A stretch of DNA of 64,000 nt, taken from the NCBI RefSeq assembly GCF_039534915.1, contig NZ_BAAAWE010000001.1, positions 2,604,001-2,668,000 on the forward strand, written 5' to 3'. The DNA is from Streptomyces roseofulvus. GTDB taxonomy: Bacteria; Actinomycetota; Actinomycetes; Streptomycetales; Streptomycetaceae. The notes beneath the pieces were generated by a model. It saw nothing but the letters and a program-made list of their open reading frames with translations, made no database searches and was not told where the DNA came from. Positions 42,777 to 51,628 of this stretch are shown piece after piece (the first letter of the stretch is position 1; each line of letters opens with the position of its first letter). The position numbers and the translations under genes are program-made.

Positions 42777-43958
42777 GTGCCGCCGATACGCACGTCCCGG
42801 CCCGCTCTCGCCGCCGTCGCCCTGGCCGTCTCCCTCACCGCGTGTACGGCCCAGGCCGCGAGCGGTCCCGGCTCCTCGGCCGATCCGGCGAAGGGCGCCG
42901 CGCAGGACGGGCCGCCCGCGAAGGTGACCGTCGTCGACCCGGCCGCCGGGAAGCCGGTGACGGTGACGGCGGCGGGCGGGACGTTCTCGTCGGTGACGGT
43001 CACGGACGCGGACGGCGGGCGGCTCGACGGCCGGCCCGCCGCGGGCGGGGAGCGCTGGACCTCGGCGCGCAAGGCGGTGCCGGGCGCCTCGTACACGGTC
43101 GTGGCCGTGACCCGTACCCCCGGCGGGAAGGAGACCACGACCCGGTCGACCTTCACGACGGAGGCGGCGGACCGGGTGAACAAGCTGACGCTGGCGCCGG
43201 GGAAGAACACCACGGTCGGCGTCGGGCAGCCGCTGTCGATCGTCTTCGACCGGCCGGTGACGCGGAAGGCCGACGTGGAGCGGCAGTTGAAGGTCACCAC
43301 CTCGAACGGCACCGAGGGGTCGTGGGGCTGGGTGACCGACTACTCGGGCCGGGACCGGGTGGACTGGCGGCCCCGGGAGTACTGGAAGCCGGGGACGAAG
43401 GTCACGCTGGAGGCGGACCTGAACGGCACGGACTCGGGCGACGGCTGGTTCGTGCGCGACTACCGGACCGGGTTCACCATCGGCGCGGCGCAGGTCGTGA
43501 AGGTGGACCTGGACGCGAAGCGGCTGAGCCTGGTGAAGGACGGCCGGACGGTCCGTACGATCCCCGTCTCCGGCGGCACCCCCGGCGGCGACAAGCGGTC
43601 CTGGCGGGGCACGGCCGTCCTGATGGCGAAGGAGGGCACGATCCGGATGAACTCCGAGACGGTCGGGCTCGGGGACGCCTACGACAAGATGGTCGACTAC
43701 TCGATGCGGCTGACCTGGTCGGGGATGTACGCGCACGCGGCACCGTGGAACGCGGGGAACTTCGGGGTCGCCAACCGCAGCTCCGGCTGCATCGGCATGA
43801 GCACCGAAGACGCGAAGTCCTTCTACGCGAGCGTCCACGTCGGGGACCCGTTCGAGATCCGCGGCGGGGACACGAAGGGCGTGGTCGCGGAGGGGAACGG
43901 GTACGGGGCGTGGAACCTGTCCTGGGCGGACTGGAAGGCGAAGAGCGCGCTGGGCTGA
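42777..43958 (+). CDS. L,D-transpeptidase lipoprotein (Ig + YkuD)
   Basis: A 393-residue protein from GTG 42777 (CCAGGAGGTGCTCC). Lipobox SLTAC (Cys ~23). Ig-like domains cover ~45-245 (VNKLTLAPGKNTTVGVGQPL). The YkuD catalytic domain (~250-375) ends with HAAPW, then NRSSGCIGMS containing the nucleophile Cys. It makes 3-3 cross-links in peptidoglycan from outside the membrane. A -10 TAGAGT is at 42729-42734. Part of the envelope block with MurJ and FemX. Confidence 0.93.
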   Translation: MPPIRTSRPALAAVALAVSLTACTAQAASGPGSSADPAKGAAQDGPPAKVTVVDPAAGKPVTVTAAGGTFSSVTVTDADGGRLDGRPAAGGERWTSARKAVPGASYTVVAVTRTPGGKETTTRSTFTTEAADRVNKLTLAPGKNTTVGVGQPLSIVFDRPVTRKADVERQLKVTTSNGTEGSWGWVTDYSGRDRVDWRPREYWKPGTKVTLEADLNGTDSGDGWFVRDYRTGFTIGAAQVVKVDLDAKRLSLVKDGRTVRTIPVSGGTPGGDKRSWRGTAVLMAKEGTIRMNSETVGLGDAYDKMVDYSMRLTWSGMYAHAAPWNAGNFGVANRSSGCIGMSTEDAKSFYASVHVGDPFEIRGGDTKGVVAEGNGYGAWNLSWADWKAKSALG

Positions 43959-43964
43959 AGGCGC

Positions 43965-44615
43965 TCAGCCGCGGAACGCCCACACCAGCAGCTCCGCGGC
44001 CTCCGCGGCCTCCACGGCCGGGGGCCGCTCCGCCGTGATCCGCGCGGCGTCGCCCGCCGTGAGGGTCTCGCCGGCCAGCCGGACCGCACCCCTGACCACG
44101 TGGACGTAGAGGGTGTCCGCGTCGGGGAGGGGCACCTCGTCGCCCGGTGACGGGCGGTGGACGTGGAGGGTCGCGTCCGCCGCCGGGAGGGCGTACGTGT
44201 CCGGGAGGGCCGGGACCAGGGTGTACGCGGGCTCCCCGCCGGTCTCGCGCGGGGCCAGCCACATCTGCACGAAGGTCAGCGGGGTGTCGCCCGCGTTGCG
44301 CTCGACGTGGCGGACGCCGGCCGCGGCGCTGAGGTGCTGGAGGTCGCCGGGGCGGACCCGCGTCTCGTGGCCCGCCGTGTCGCGGTGGGTGAGCTCGCCC
44401 TCGACCACCCACGTCACGATCTCCGTGTGGGAGTGCGGGTGCTCGTCGAAGCCCGCGCCGGGGGCCAGCCGCTCCTCGTTGACGGCGAGGAGCGGGCCGA
44501 AGCGGAGGTTGTCGGGGTCGTAGTACGGCCCGAAGGAGAGGGCGTGGCGGGTCTCGACGCCGGCCTCGGGGTCGCCGCCCGGGTACCGGTCGCCGGCGCG
44601 CTGGATGCGGATCAC
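43965..44615 (-). CDS. Pirin-family cupin protein
   Basis: A 216-residue bicupin from GTG 44615. The metal-binding N-terminal cupin has DEHPHSHTEIVTWVVEGELTHRD with the His pair and Glu. The second, degenerate cupin has DTLYVHVVRGAVRL. Pirins are iron-containing and can act as quercetinases or redox cofactors. TACCGT lies 6 nt before the GTG, suggesting a leaderless transcript. Confidence 0.9.
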   Translation of the reverse strand: MIRIQRAGDRYPGGDPEAGVETRHALSFGPYYDPDNLRFGPLLAVNEERLAPGAGFDEHPHSHTEIVTWVVEGELTHRDTAGHETRVRPGDLQHLSAAAGVRHVERNAGDTPLTFVQMWLAPRETGGEPAYTLVPALPDTYALPAADATLHVHRPSPGDEVPLPDADTLYVHVVRGAVRLAGETLTAGDAARITAERPPAVEAAEAAELLVWAFRG

Positions 44616-44696
44616 CCCCGTACGGTAGCGGGGCGGCCGGGCGCGAAACCGCCCCGACCCCGCACGTCGGCGCCCGGATGAGGCAGTCTTGTCCCC

Positions 44697-45878
44697 GTGT
44701 CTGAACCCACGAACGCCGCTCATCCGCACGCCGCGACCCTGAAGCGCCTCGAACAGTCCTCCGGGCGGCTCGCCGCGAACGCCATCGCCCGCATGGACGA
44801 GACGCTGCCGTGGTACCGGGCGATGCCGCCCGAGAACCGCTCGTGGATCGGACTGGTCGCGCAGGCCGGCATCGCCGCGTTCACGGAGTGGTTCCGGCAT
44901 CCGGAGACTCCGCAGGCGATCTCCACCGACGTCTTCGGCACGGCGCCGCGCGAGCTGACCCGGGCGATCACGCTCCGGCAGACCGTGGAGATGGTCCGGA
45001 CGACGATCGAGGTCATGGAGGTCGCGATCGAGGAGGTCGCGGCGCCCGGCGACGAGTCGGTGCTGCGCGAGGCGCTGCTCGTGTACGCCCGGGAGATCGC
45101 CTTCGCGACCGCCCAGGTGTACGCGCAGGCGGCGGAGGCGCGCGGCGCCTGGGACGCGCGCCTGGAGTCGCTGGTGGTGAACGCGGTGCTGTCCGGCGAG
45201 GCCGACGAGGGCGCCGTGTCCCGGGCCGCCGCGCTCGGCTGGAACTCGCCGGACCACGTGTGCGTGATCCTCGGCACCGCCCCGGACGGGGACAGCGAAC
45301 TGACCGTGGAGGCGATCCGGCGGGCGGCCCGGCACGCCAAGCTCCAGGTGCTCACCGGGGTGCTCGGCGACCGGCTGGTGGTCATCGCGGGCGGCTCCGA
45401 CAATCCGCTGGCCGTGGCGAAGGCGCTGATCGGGCCGTACGCCGCGGGCCCGGTCGTGGCCGGTCCCGTGGTGCCGGACCTGCTCGCGGCGACCCGGTCC
45501 GCGCAGGCCGCCGCCGCCGGACTCAAGGCGTGCACGGCGTGGCAGGACGCGCCCCGGCCGGTCCTCGCGGACGATCTGCTTCCGGAGCGGGCGATCGCCT
45601 CGGACCCGTCGGCCCGCGAGCAGCTGGTGGAGGAGATCTACAGACCGCTGGAGGAAGCGGGCTCGGCGCTGCTGGAAACTCTGAGTGTCTACCTGGAGCA
45701 GGCCAGCAGTCTCGAAGGCGCGGCGAGGATGCTCTTCGTCCACCCGAACACCGTGCGCTACCGGCTTCGACGTGTGACCGACGTCACCGGCTGGTCACCC
45801 TCCGACGTCCGATCCGCGTTCACCCTGCGGATCGCCCTGATCCTCGGGCGCTTGGCCGACGCGGACGGCCAGTCCTAG
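44697..45878 (+). CDS. fasR: FasR, activator of fatty-acid synthase genes
   Basis: A 393-residue PucR/CdaR-type regulator with the C-terminal HTH EGAARMLFVHPNTVRYRLRRVTDVTGW. It lies directly upstream of fabD-fabH-acpP-fabF, the position of FasR (SCO2386 in S. coelicolor, which activates that operon). The middle has a GGDEF-like helical domain (ARHAKLQVLTGVLGDRLVVIAGG). The GTG at 44697 is ~7 nt after a CAGTCT box, possibly leaderless. Confidence 0.93.
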   Translation: MSEPTNAAHPHAATLKRLEQSSGRLAANAIARMDETLPWYRAMPPENRSWIGLVAQAGIAAFTEWFRHPETPQAISTDVFGTAPRELTRAITLRQTVEMVRTTIEVMEVAIEEVAAPGDESVLREALLVYAREIAFATAQVYAQAAEARGAWDARLESLVVNAVLSGEADEGAVSRAAALGWNSPDHVCVILGTAPDGDSELTVEAIRRAARHAKLQVLTGVLGDRLVVIAGGSDNPLAVAKALIGPYAAGPVVAGPVVPDLLAATRSAQAAAAGLKACTAWQDAPRPVLADDLLPERAIASDPSAREQLVEEIYRPLEEAGSALLETLSVYLEQASSLEGAARMLFVHPNTVRYRLRRVTDVTGWSPSDVRSAFTLRIALILGRLADADGQS

Positions 45879-45967
45879 ACTTTTGTCGGACACCAACAAT
45901 TACCCCGACGGTTCTTCGTCCTAGTCCCCACGGGCGCCGGACACCGTCCCCAAGAGAGAGTGTGAGG
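45879..45967 (+). promoter_or_regulatory. fab operon promoter region (expected FasR target)
   Basis: An 88-bp gap before fabD. It contains a TTGT-CGGACACCA-ACAA dyad (45892-45900 area) and a TAGTCC hexamer near 45922. FasR is known to bind the fabD upstream region in S. coelicolor; the exact site here is not resolved. Confidence 0.5.
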
Positions 45968-46885
45968 GTGCTCGTACTCGTCGCTCCCGGCCAAGGCGCT
46001 CAGACGCCCGGCTTCCTGACTCCCTGGCTCGAACTGCCCGGCACCGCCGACCGCCTGGCGGCCTGGTCGGACGCCATCGGGCTCGACCTCGTCCACTACG
46101 GCACGAAGGCGGACGCGGACGAGATCCGTGACACCGCCGTGGCCCAGCCGCTGCTCGTCGCGGCCGGCCTGCTCTCCGCCGCCGCCCTCGGCGACGCAGC
46201 CCCCGGCGCCGTCGCCGGTCACAGCGTCGGCGAGTTCACCGCGGCCGCCTTCGCGGGCGTCCTCGACGACACCGCCGCCCTCCGTCTCGTGCGGACCCGG
46301 GGTCTGGCGATGGCCGAGGCCGCCGCGATCGCCCCGACCGGCATGTCGGCGCTGCTCGGCGGCGACCCCGAGGTGACCGTCCCGCACCTGGAGAAGCTCG
46401 GCCTGACCCCGGCCAACGTGAACGGCGCGGGCCAGATCGTGGCCGCCGGCACGCTGGAGCAGCTGGCCGCCCTGGAGGCGGACAAGCCCGAGGGCGTCCG
46501 CCGGGTCGTCCCGCTCAAGGTGGCCGGCGCCTTCCACACGCACCACATGGCCCCCGCGGTCGCCACCCTGGAGCAGGCCGCCCAGGAGCTGTCCCCGGCC
46601 GACCCGACCGTGCCGTACGTCTCCAACAAGGACGGGCGGACCGTCGCCACCGGCGCCGAGGTCCTCGCGCGCCTGGTCGGCCAGGTCGCCAACCCGGTCC
46701 GCTGGGACCTGTGCATGGAGACCTTCCAGGCGCTCGGCGCGACCGCGCTGATCGAGGTCTGCCCCGGCGGCACCCTGACCGGCATCGCCAAGCGCGCGCT
46801 GCCGGGCGTGGCCACCGTGGCCCTCAAGACTCCCGACGACCTGGACGCGGCCCGTACGCTCGTCGCCGAGCACACGGCCGTCTGA
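45968..46885 (+). CDS. fabD: Malonyl-CoA:ACP malonyltransferase
   Basis: A 305-residue FabD. It starts MLVLVAPGQGAQTPGFL, with the catalytic Ser in GHSVGEF (~residue 90) and the His in GAFHTHHMAP. It loads malonyl onto AcpP. GTG 45968 is chosen because it gives that conserved N-terminus; GTG 45962 in the same frame has the same upstream AGAGAG. Confidence 0.97.
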   Translation: MLVLVAPGQGAQTPGFLTPWLELPGTADRLAAWSDAIGLDLVHYGTKADADEIRDTAVAQPLLVAAGLLSAAALGDAAPGAVAGHSVGEFTAAAFAGVLDDTAALRLVRTRGLAMAEAAAIAPTGMSALLGGDPEVTVPHLEKLGLTPANVNGAGQIVAAGTLEQLAALEADKPEGVRRVVPLKVAGAFHTHHMAPAVATLEQAAQELSPADPTVPYVSNKDGRTVATGAEVLARLVGQVANPVRWDLCMETFQALGATALIEVCPGGTLTGIAKRALPGVATVALKTPDDLDAARTLVAEHTAV

Positions 46886-46903
46886 CGAGGAGTGTCGAGA
46901 AGC

Positions 46904-47935
46904 ATGTCGAAGATCAAGCCCAGCAAGGGCGCCCCGTACGCACGGATCCTGGGCGTCGGCGGCTACCGCCCGGCGCGGGTCGTGCCCAACGAGGTGATCC
47001 TCGAGAAGATCGACTCGTCCGACGAGTGGATCCGTTCGCGCTCGGGCATCGCCACCCGTCACTGGGCGTCCCCCGAGGAGACCGTCACCGCCATGTCGGT
47101 GGAGGCGTCGGGCAAGGCGATCGCCGCGGCCGGGATCACCCCGGAGCAGATCGGCGCCGTCGTCGTCTCCACCGTCTCGCACTTCAAGCAGACCCCGGCC
47201 GTCGCCACCGAGATCGCCGACAAGATCGGCGCCGGGAAGCCGGCCGCGTTCGACATCTCCGCCGGCTGCGCGGGCTTCGGCTACGGCCTGACGCTCGCCA
47301 AGGGCATGATCGTCGAGGGCTCGGCGGAGTATGTCCTCGTCATCGGCGTGGAGCGGCTCAGCGACCTGACCGACCTGGAGGACCGCGCGACGGCCTTCCT
47401 CTTCGGCGACGGCGCCGGCGCGGTCGTGGTCGGCCCCTCCGACGTGCCGCACATCGGCCCCACCGTCTGGGGTTCCGAGGGCGACAAGTCGGAGACGATC
47501 AAGCAGACCGTGCCGTGGAACGAGTACCAGCTGGGCGACGTCTCGAAGCTGCCGCTCAACGAGGCCGGCGAGATCAAGTTCCCCGCCATCACGCAGGAGG
47601 GCCAGGCGGTGTTCCGCTGGGCCGTCTTCGAGATGGCGAAGGTCGCCCAGCAGGCGCTCGACGCCGCCGGCATCTCGGCGGACGACCTGGACGTCTTCAT
47701 CCCGCACCAGGCCAACATGCGGATCATCGACTCGATGGTGAAGACCCTGAAGCTGCCGGAGCACGTCACGGTCGCCCGTGACGTCGAGACCACCGGCAAC
47801 ACCTCGGCCGCCTCGATCCCGCTCGCGATGGAGCGGCTCCTGGCGACCGGACAGGCGAAGAGCGGCGACACCGCGCTCGTCATCGGCTTCGGGGCGGGTC
47901 TCGTGTTCGCCGCGACGGTCGTTACTCTCCCCTAG
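46904..47935 (+). CDS. fabH: Beta-ketoacyl-ACP synthase III
   Basis: A 343-residue FabH. The triad is in DISAGCAGFGYG (Cys), IPHQANMRI (His) and ETTGNTSAAS (Asn). It condenses acyl-CoA starters (in Streptomyces often branched) with malonyl-ACP to begin synthesis. Eighteen bases after fabD, same operon. Confidence 0.98.
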   Translation: MSKIKPSKGAPYARILGVGGYRPARVVPNEVILEKIDSSDEWIRSRSGIATRHWASPEETVTAMSVEASGKAIAAAGITPEQIGAVVVSTVSHFKQTPAVATEIADKIGAGKPAAFDISAGCAGFGYGLTLAKGMIVEGSAEYVLVIGVERLSDLTDLEDRATAFLFGDGAGAVVVGPSDVPHIGPTVWGSEGDKSETIKQTVPWNEYQLGDVSKLPLNEAGEIKFPAITQEGQAVFRWAVFEMAKVAQQALDAAGISADDLDVFIPHQANMRIIDSMVKTLKLPEHVTVARDVETTGNTSAASIPLAMERLLATGQAKSGDTALVIGFGAGLVFAATVVTLP

Positions 47936-47994
47936 GCGCTCGGGATCTCCCGGAAGCCACCCATCACCGAAGCAACCACAGAAGGAGCGCCACC

Positions 47995-48261
47995 ATGGCC
48001 TTCACCCAGGAAGAGCTCGTCGAAGGTCTCGCGGAGATCGTGAACGAGATCGCCGGCATCCCGGTCGAGGACGTCCAGCTGGAGAAGTCCTTCACCGACG
48101 ACCTGGACGTCGACTCCCTGTCCATGGTCGAGGTCGTCGTCGCCGCCGAGGAGCGCTTCGACGTCAAGATCCCCGACGAGGACGTCAAGAACCTCAAGAC
48201 CGTGGGCGACGCCGTCTCCTACATCCAGTCCCACCAGGACGGCGGGATCTCGAAGGGCTGA
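47995..48261 (+). CDS. acpP: Acyl carrier protein of fatty-acid synthase
   Basis: An 88-residue ACP. The phosphopantetheine Ser is in DLDVDSLSMVE. Its C-terminus is a few residues longer than the usual ~82 (extra SHQDGGISKG). Ribosome site GAAGGAG before ATG 47995. Third gene of the fab operon. Confidence 0.98.
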   Translation: MAFTQEELVEGLAEIVNEIAGIPVEDVQLEKSFTDDLDVDSLSMVEVVVAAEERFDVKIPDEDVKNLKTVGDAVSYIQSHQDGGISKG

Positions 48262-48339
48262 CCCGGCCCCGCTGACCCGGTCCGCCACCCGGCGGTGGCG
48301 CCGTCTTTCGACCATCACACACATGGAGAACGAATTCCT

Positions 48340-49602
48340 GTGAGCTCGACCAATCGCACCGTGGTCGTCACCGGTATCGGCGCAACCACACCGCTGGGTG
48401 GCGACTCCGCATCGACCTGGGAAGGTCTTCTTGCGGGACGCTCCGGCGTCAAGCCCCTGGAGGGCGAGCGCTTCGCCGACCTGCCCGTCCAGATCGCCGC
48501 GTCCGCCGCGGTGGACCCGGGCGACGTGCTGCCCCGCCCGCTCGCGCGCAAGCTGGACCGCTCGGCGCAGTTCGCGCTGATCGCGGCCCGCGAGGCGTGG
48601 GCCGACGCGGGCTACACCGCCCCGGCCGGCGAGGACGAGGCCATCGCGCCCGAGCGGCTCGGTGCCGTCATCGCCTCCGGCATCGGCGGTGTCACCACGC
48701 TGCTCGACCAGTACGACGTGCTGAAGGAGAAGGGCGTCCGCCGCGTCTCCCCGCACACCGTTCCCATGCTGATGCCGAACAGCCCCTCCGCCAACGTGGG
48801 TCTGGAGGTGAACGCCCGCGCCGGCGTCCACACCCCGGTCTCCGCCTGCGCGTCGGGCGCCGAGGCGATCGGCTACGCCATCGAGATGATCCGCAGCGGC
48901 CGTGCCGACGTGGTCGTCGCCGGTGGCACCGAGGCCGCGATCCACCCGCTGCCGATCGCCGCCTTCGCCAACATGATGGCGATGTCCAAGAACAACGACG
49001 AGCCGACGAAGGCCTCGCGCCCCTACGACACCGCGCGCGACGGCTTCGTGCTCGGCGAGGGCGCCGGCGTCGTGATCCTGGAGTCCGAGGAGCACGCCAA
49101 GGCCCGCGGCGCGAAGATCTACTGCGAGGCGCTCGGCCAGGGCCTGTCGGCCGACAGCCACCACATCGCGCAGCCCGAGCCGTCCGGCCGGGGCATCGCC
49201 GCGGCGCTCCGGCACCTGCTGGACACCACGGACCTGAAGCCGTCCGAGGTCGTGCACCTCAACGCGCACGCCACGTCGACCCCGCAGGGCGACGTCGCCG
49301 AGATCAAGGCGCTGCGGCAGGTCTTCGGTGACGACCTCGACCACGTCGCGGTCTCCGCGACCAAGTCGATGACCGGTCACCTGCTCGGCGGCGCCGGCGG
49401 CATCGAGACCGTCGCGACGGTCCTGGCGCTCCACCACCGCACGGCCCCGCCGACCATCAACGTGGACGACCTGGACCCCGAGGTCGAGGCCGACATCGTC
49501 CGCGGCGAGCCCCGCCCCCTCCCCGAGGGCACGATCGCCGCGGTGAACAACTCCTTCGGCTTCGGCGGCCACAACGTGGTCCTGGCCTTCCGGACCGTCT
49601 GA
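48340..49602 (+). CDS. fabF: Beta-ketoacyl-ACP synthase II
   Basis: A 420-residue FabF with VSACASGAEAIG (Cys ~168), NAHATSTPQGD (His) and KSMTGHLLGGAG (Lys, His). It performs chain elongation. GTG 48340 has GGAGAACG upstream. The last ~17 codons plus stop and terminator are repeated in the DNA at 49728-49908, outside the gene. Confidence 0.98.
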   Translation: MSSTNRTVVVTGIGATTPLGGDSASTWEGLLAGRSGVKPLEGERFADLPVQIAASAAVDPGDVLPRPLARKLDRSAQFALIAAREAWADAGYTAPAGEDEAIAPERLGAVIASGIGGVTTLLDQYDVLKEKGVRRVSPHTVPMLMPNSPSANVGLEVNARAGVHTPVSACASGAEAIGYAIEMIRSGRADVVVAGGTEAAIHPLPIAAFANMMAMSKNNDEPTKASRPYDTARDGFVLGEGAGVVILESEEHAKARGAKIYCEALGQGLSADSHHIAQPEPSGRGIAAALRHLLDTTDLKPSEVVHLNAHATSTPQGDVAEIKALRQVFGDDLDHVAVSATKSMTGHLLGGAGGIETVATVLALHHRTAPPTINVDDLDPEVEADIVRGEPRPLPEGTIAAVNNSFGFGGHNVVLAFRTV

Positions 49603-49619
49603 CGCACGACGCCACGCAC

Positions 49620-49649
49620 GAGGCCCGTCCCGAACCCGGGACGGGCCTC
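49620..49649 (+). terminator. fab operon terminator, first copy
   Basis: Perfect 13-bp arms GAGGCCCGTCCCG and CGGGACGGGCCTC around AACC, 17 bp past the fabF stop. Confidence 0.9.
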
Positions 49650-49799
49650 CGCCGCGTCCGCCGGACGGAGTCCGGCACAGCGCCCCGAAGCCCGCGAAGC
49701 GTCGCGAGGGGCGCACGAGAAAGGGGCCAACTCCTTCGGCTTCGGCGGCCACAACGTGGTCCTGGCCTTCCGGACCGTCTGACGCACGACGCCACGCAC

Positions 49800-49829
49800 G
49801 AGGCCCGTCCCGAACCCGGGACGGGCCTC
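49800..49829 (+). terminator. fab operon terminator, duplicated copy
   Basis: Same hairpin as at 49620-49649, carried by the 180-bp duplication. Confidence 0.85.
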
Positions 49830-49914
49830 CGCCACGTCCGCCGGACGAAGTCCGGCACAGCGCCCCGAAGCCCGCGAAGCGTCGCGAGGGGCGCACGGGA
49901 AAGGGGCCGCGAAA

Positions 49915-49943
49915 GGCCCGTTCCCGGTTCCGGGGGCGGGTCT
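49915..49943 (-). terminator. Hairpin after the PQQ-propeller gene
   Basis: GGCCCGTTCCCGG and CCGGGGGCGGGTC form a GC-rich stem with a TT loop just past the stop of the minus-strand gene at 49951. Confidence 0.5.
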
Positions 49944-49950
49944 CTTCGTG

Positions 49951-51558
49951 TCAGCGGAGGGCGAAGAGGGCGGGGGCGGGGGGTGCGGGGGTGCGGTTGA
50001 GGACGACGTGGGCGCCGGTGGTCGGGAGGAGGAGGGGGTCGAGCGAGACGACCGCGCGGGGGTCCTTCGTGGCCGTTCCGCCGCGCGGGGCCCCCGTCGT
50101 CGCGTCGAGCAGGACGACTCCCGGCCCCCCGGTGAGGACGGCGATCCGGCCGTCGGGGGCCGGGGCCAGCGCCTCGACGGATCCGCCCTCGGGCGCGTGC
50201 TCCCAGGCCGGACGGCCGTCGTTGAGGCCGAGGGCGACCACCTTGTGGGGCGCGGACGAGCCCTGCCCGGCGAGCGCGATCAGCCGGTCGCCGACCACGA
50301 CGGCGCGGCCGCCGCGGCCGGTCTCCGACACCTGGTCGGGGAGGACGAGCGTCCCGGCCGGCCCGTGGCCCGGGATCGTCGCCCGGGGCGTGCCGCGGTC
50401 GTCGAAGGCGAGCACCGCGTGGGTGCCGCGCGGGTCGTCCTCGTTCAGGACGACGACCGCTGGCGTCACCGACACCACCGCCGCCGCCACCACCGACTCG
50501 ACCGGCAGCGCCCTGGTCCAGGACTCCTCGCCGGTACGGGTCTCCAGCGCGACCAGCCGCGCGCCGGCCCCGCACTGCTCCACGAGAAGCACGCGCTCCT
50601 CGTCGGCGTCGAGCGCCCGGACCGCGCAGCCCCGGTCCCGCGGCCGCTGCCAGCGCGGCTCGCCCGTCTCCGCGGCGCGGCCCCGCACCACCCGGTCCTC
50701 CGCGACGACGACCGTCGCCCCGCCGACCGCGAGGCCGTACGCGGGGATCCCCGCGCCCTCCGCCCGCTGCCGCCACAGCACCTGACCGGTCGAGGTGTGG
50801 ACCGCGAGGAGGTGCGCGCAGGGCTTCCGGTGCCGCCCGAACGCGACGATCCCGATGTTCCCCACGGCTTCCCGGCCCGTCGCGCACACGGCCTCGCGCC
50901 GGGGCGCCGCAACGTTCCACCGGACGGCCCCGTCCCGGACGGCGTAGGCCGAGAGCCCGTCCGACCGGATCTGCACGACGGCCTCTCCGACCCCCCAGGC
51001 ATCCGGCGCCGTGTCGTACGGGCCACCGGTGGCCGGCACCGTCCAGGCGACGGCCGCGTCACCGGGGGTGGCGGAGGGCGCGGCGGAGGGCGAGGGGGAC
51101 GCGGAGGCGGAGGGCGTCGTGCCCGGGGCCGGGGCCGCCGGCGCGGTCGTCCCGGTCGTCGGCTTCAGCGCCTCGTACCCCGCGATGCCGAAGGGGCCTC
51201 CGGCGACGAGCCCGACCAGGATGAGCCCGAAGACGAGCGGGTCGTACCAGTCCCCCTCCTCCCCCTTGTCTCCCTCGTCCCCGCCGTCCACGCTGCGCAC
51301 GCCGTCCGTCGGCGCGGGCGCCGGTTCGGCGGCGGACGCCTCCGCCGCCGGCTCCTCGTTCGGCAGCGTCGCCCCGAACGCGCCGAGGAGGAGGGCCGCC
51401 AGGAAGAACAGGCCGAGGATCCACGCCACCGTGGCGCCCGTCGGCTCGCCCCGGACCCACGCGTAGAGGAACCCCGCCAGCAGCGCCAGGGCCGCGCCCA
51501 GTGCGAGCGCTCCCAGCGCGGCGGCGACCGCCCCGGCCGTCCTGCGCAGACCCCTCAT
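49951..51558 (-). CDS. Membrane-anchored PQQ-type beta-propeller protein
   Basis: A 535-residue protein. Three hydrophobic helices (~5-35, ~45-65, ~108-130) precede an Ala/Pro/Ser linker. Residues ~170-530 form a PQQ/WD-type propeller with repeats such as LAVHTSTGQVLWRQRA, LVALETRTGEESWTRA and VVALGLNDGRPAWEHA. It may assemble protein complexes at the cell surface, but no catalytic site is seen. Converges on the fab operon terminators. Confidence 0.85.
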   Translation of the reverse strand: MRGLRRTAGAVAAALGALALGAALALLAGFLYAWVRGEPTGATVAWILGLFFLAALLLGAFGATLPNEEPAAEASAAEPAPAPTDGVRSVDGGDEGDKGEEGDWYDPLVFGLILVGLVAGGPFGIAGYEALKPTTGTTAPAAPAPGTTPSASASPSPSAAPSATPGDAAVAWTVPATGGPYDTAPDAWGVGEAVVQIRSDGLSAYAVRDGAVRWNVAAPRREAVCATGREAVGNIGIVAFGRHRKPCAHLLAVHTSTGQVLWRQRAEGAGIPAYGLAVGGATVVVAEDRVVRGRAAETGEPRWQRPRDRGCAVRALDADEERVLLVEQCGAGARLVALETRTGEESWTRALPVESVVAAAVVSVTPAVVVLNEDDPRGTHAVLAFDDRGTPRATIPGHGPAGTLVLPDQVSETGRGGRAVVVGDRLIALAGQGSSAPHKVVALGLNDGRPAWEHAPEGGSVEALAPAPDGRIAVLTGGPGVVLLDATTGAPRGGTATKDPRAVVSLDPLLLPTTGAHVVLNRTPAPPAPALFALR

Positions 51559-51628
51559 GCCGTCCCCCCGACCCTCGCGCCCTCTGCGCGCCTAGGGGCG
51601 GGAAGCTAGCGGGCCCGGGTGAACGGGC

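Larger units (their letters stand above)
49548..49908. repeat. 180-bp tandem duplication of the fabF 3' end
   Basis: 49548-49727 and 49728-49908 are near-identical (three substitutions, about one in 60, around 49654/49834, 49666/49846 and 49717/49898). The unit holds the last codons of fabF (NSFGFGGHNVVLAFRTV and stop), the terminator hairpin and flanking DNA. The second fabF tail is not attached to any reading frame. Confidence 0.92.

Noticed and set aside
45968..49602. Polyketide synthase start of a biosynthetic cluster
   Set aside because: Single-domain FabD, FabH, ACP and FabF behind fasR are the primary fatty-acid synthase set, not a PKS.
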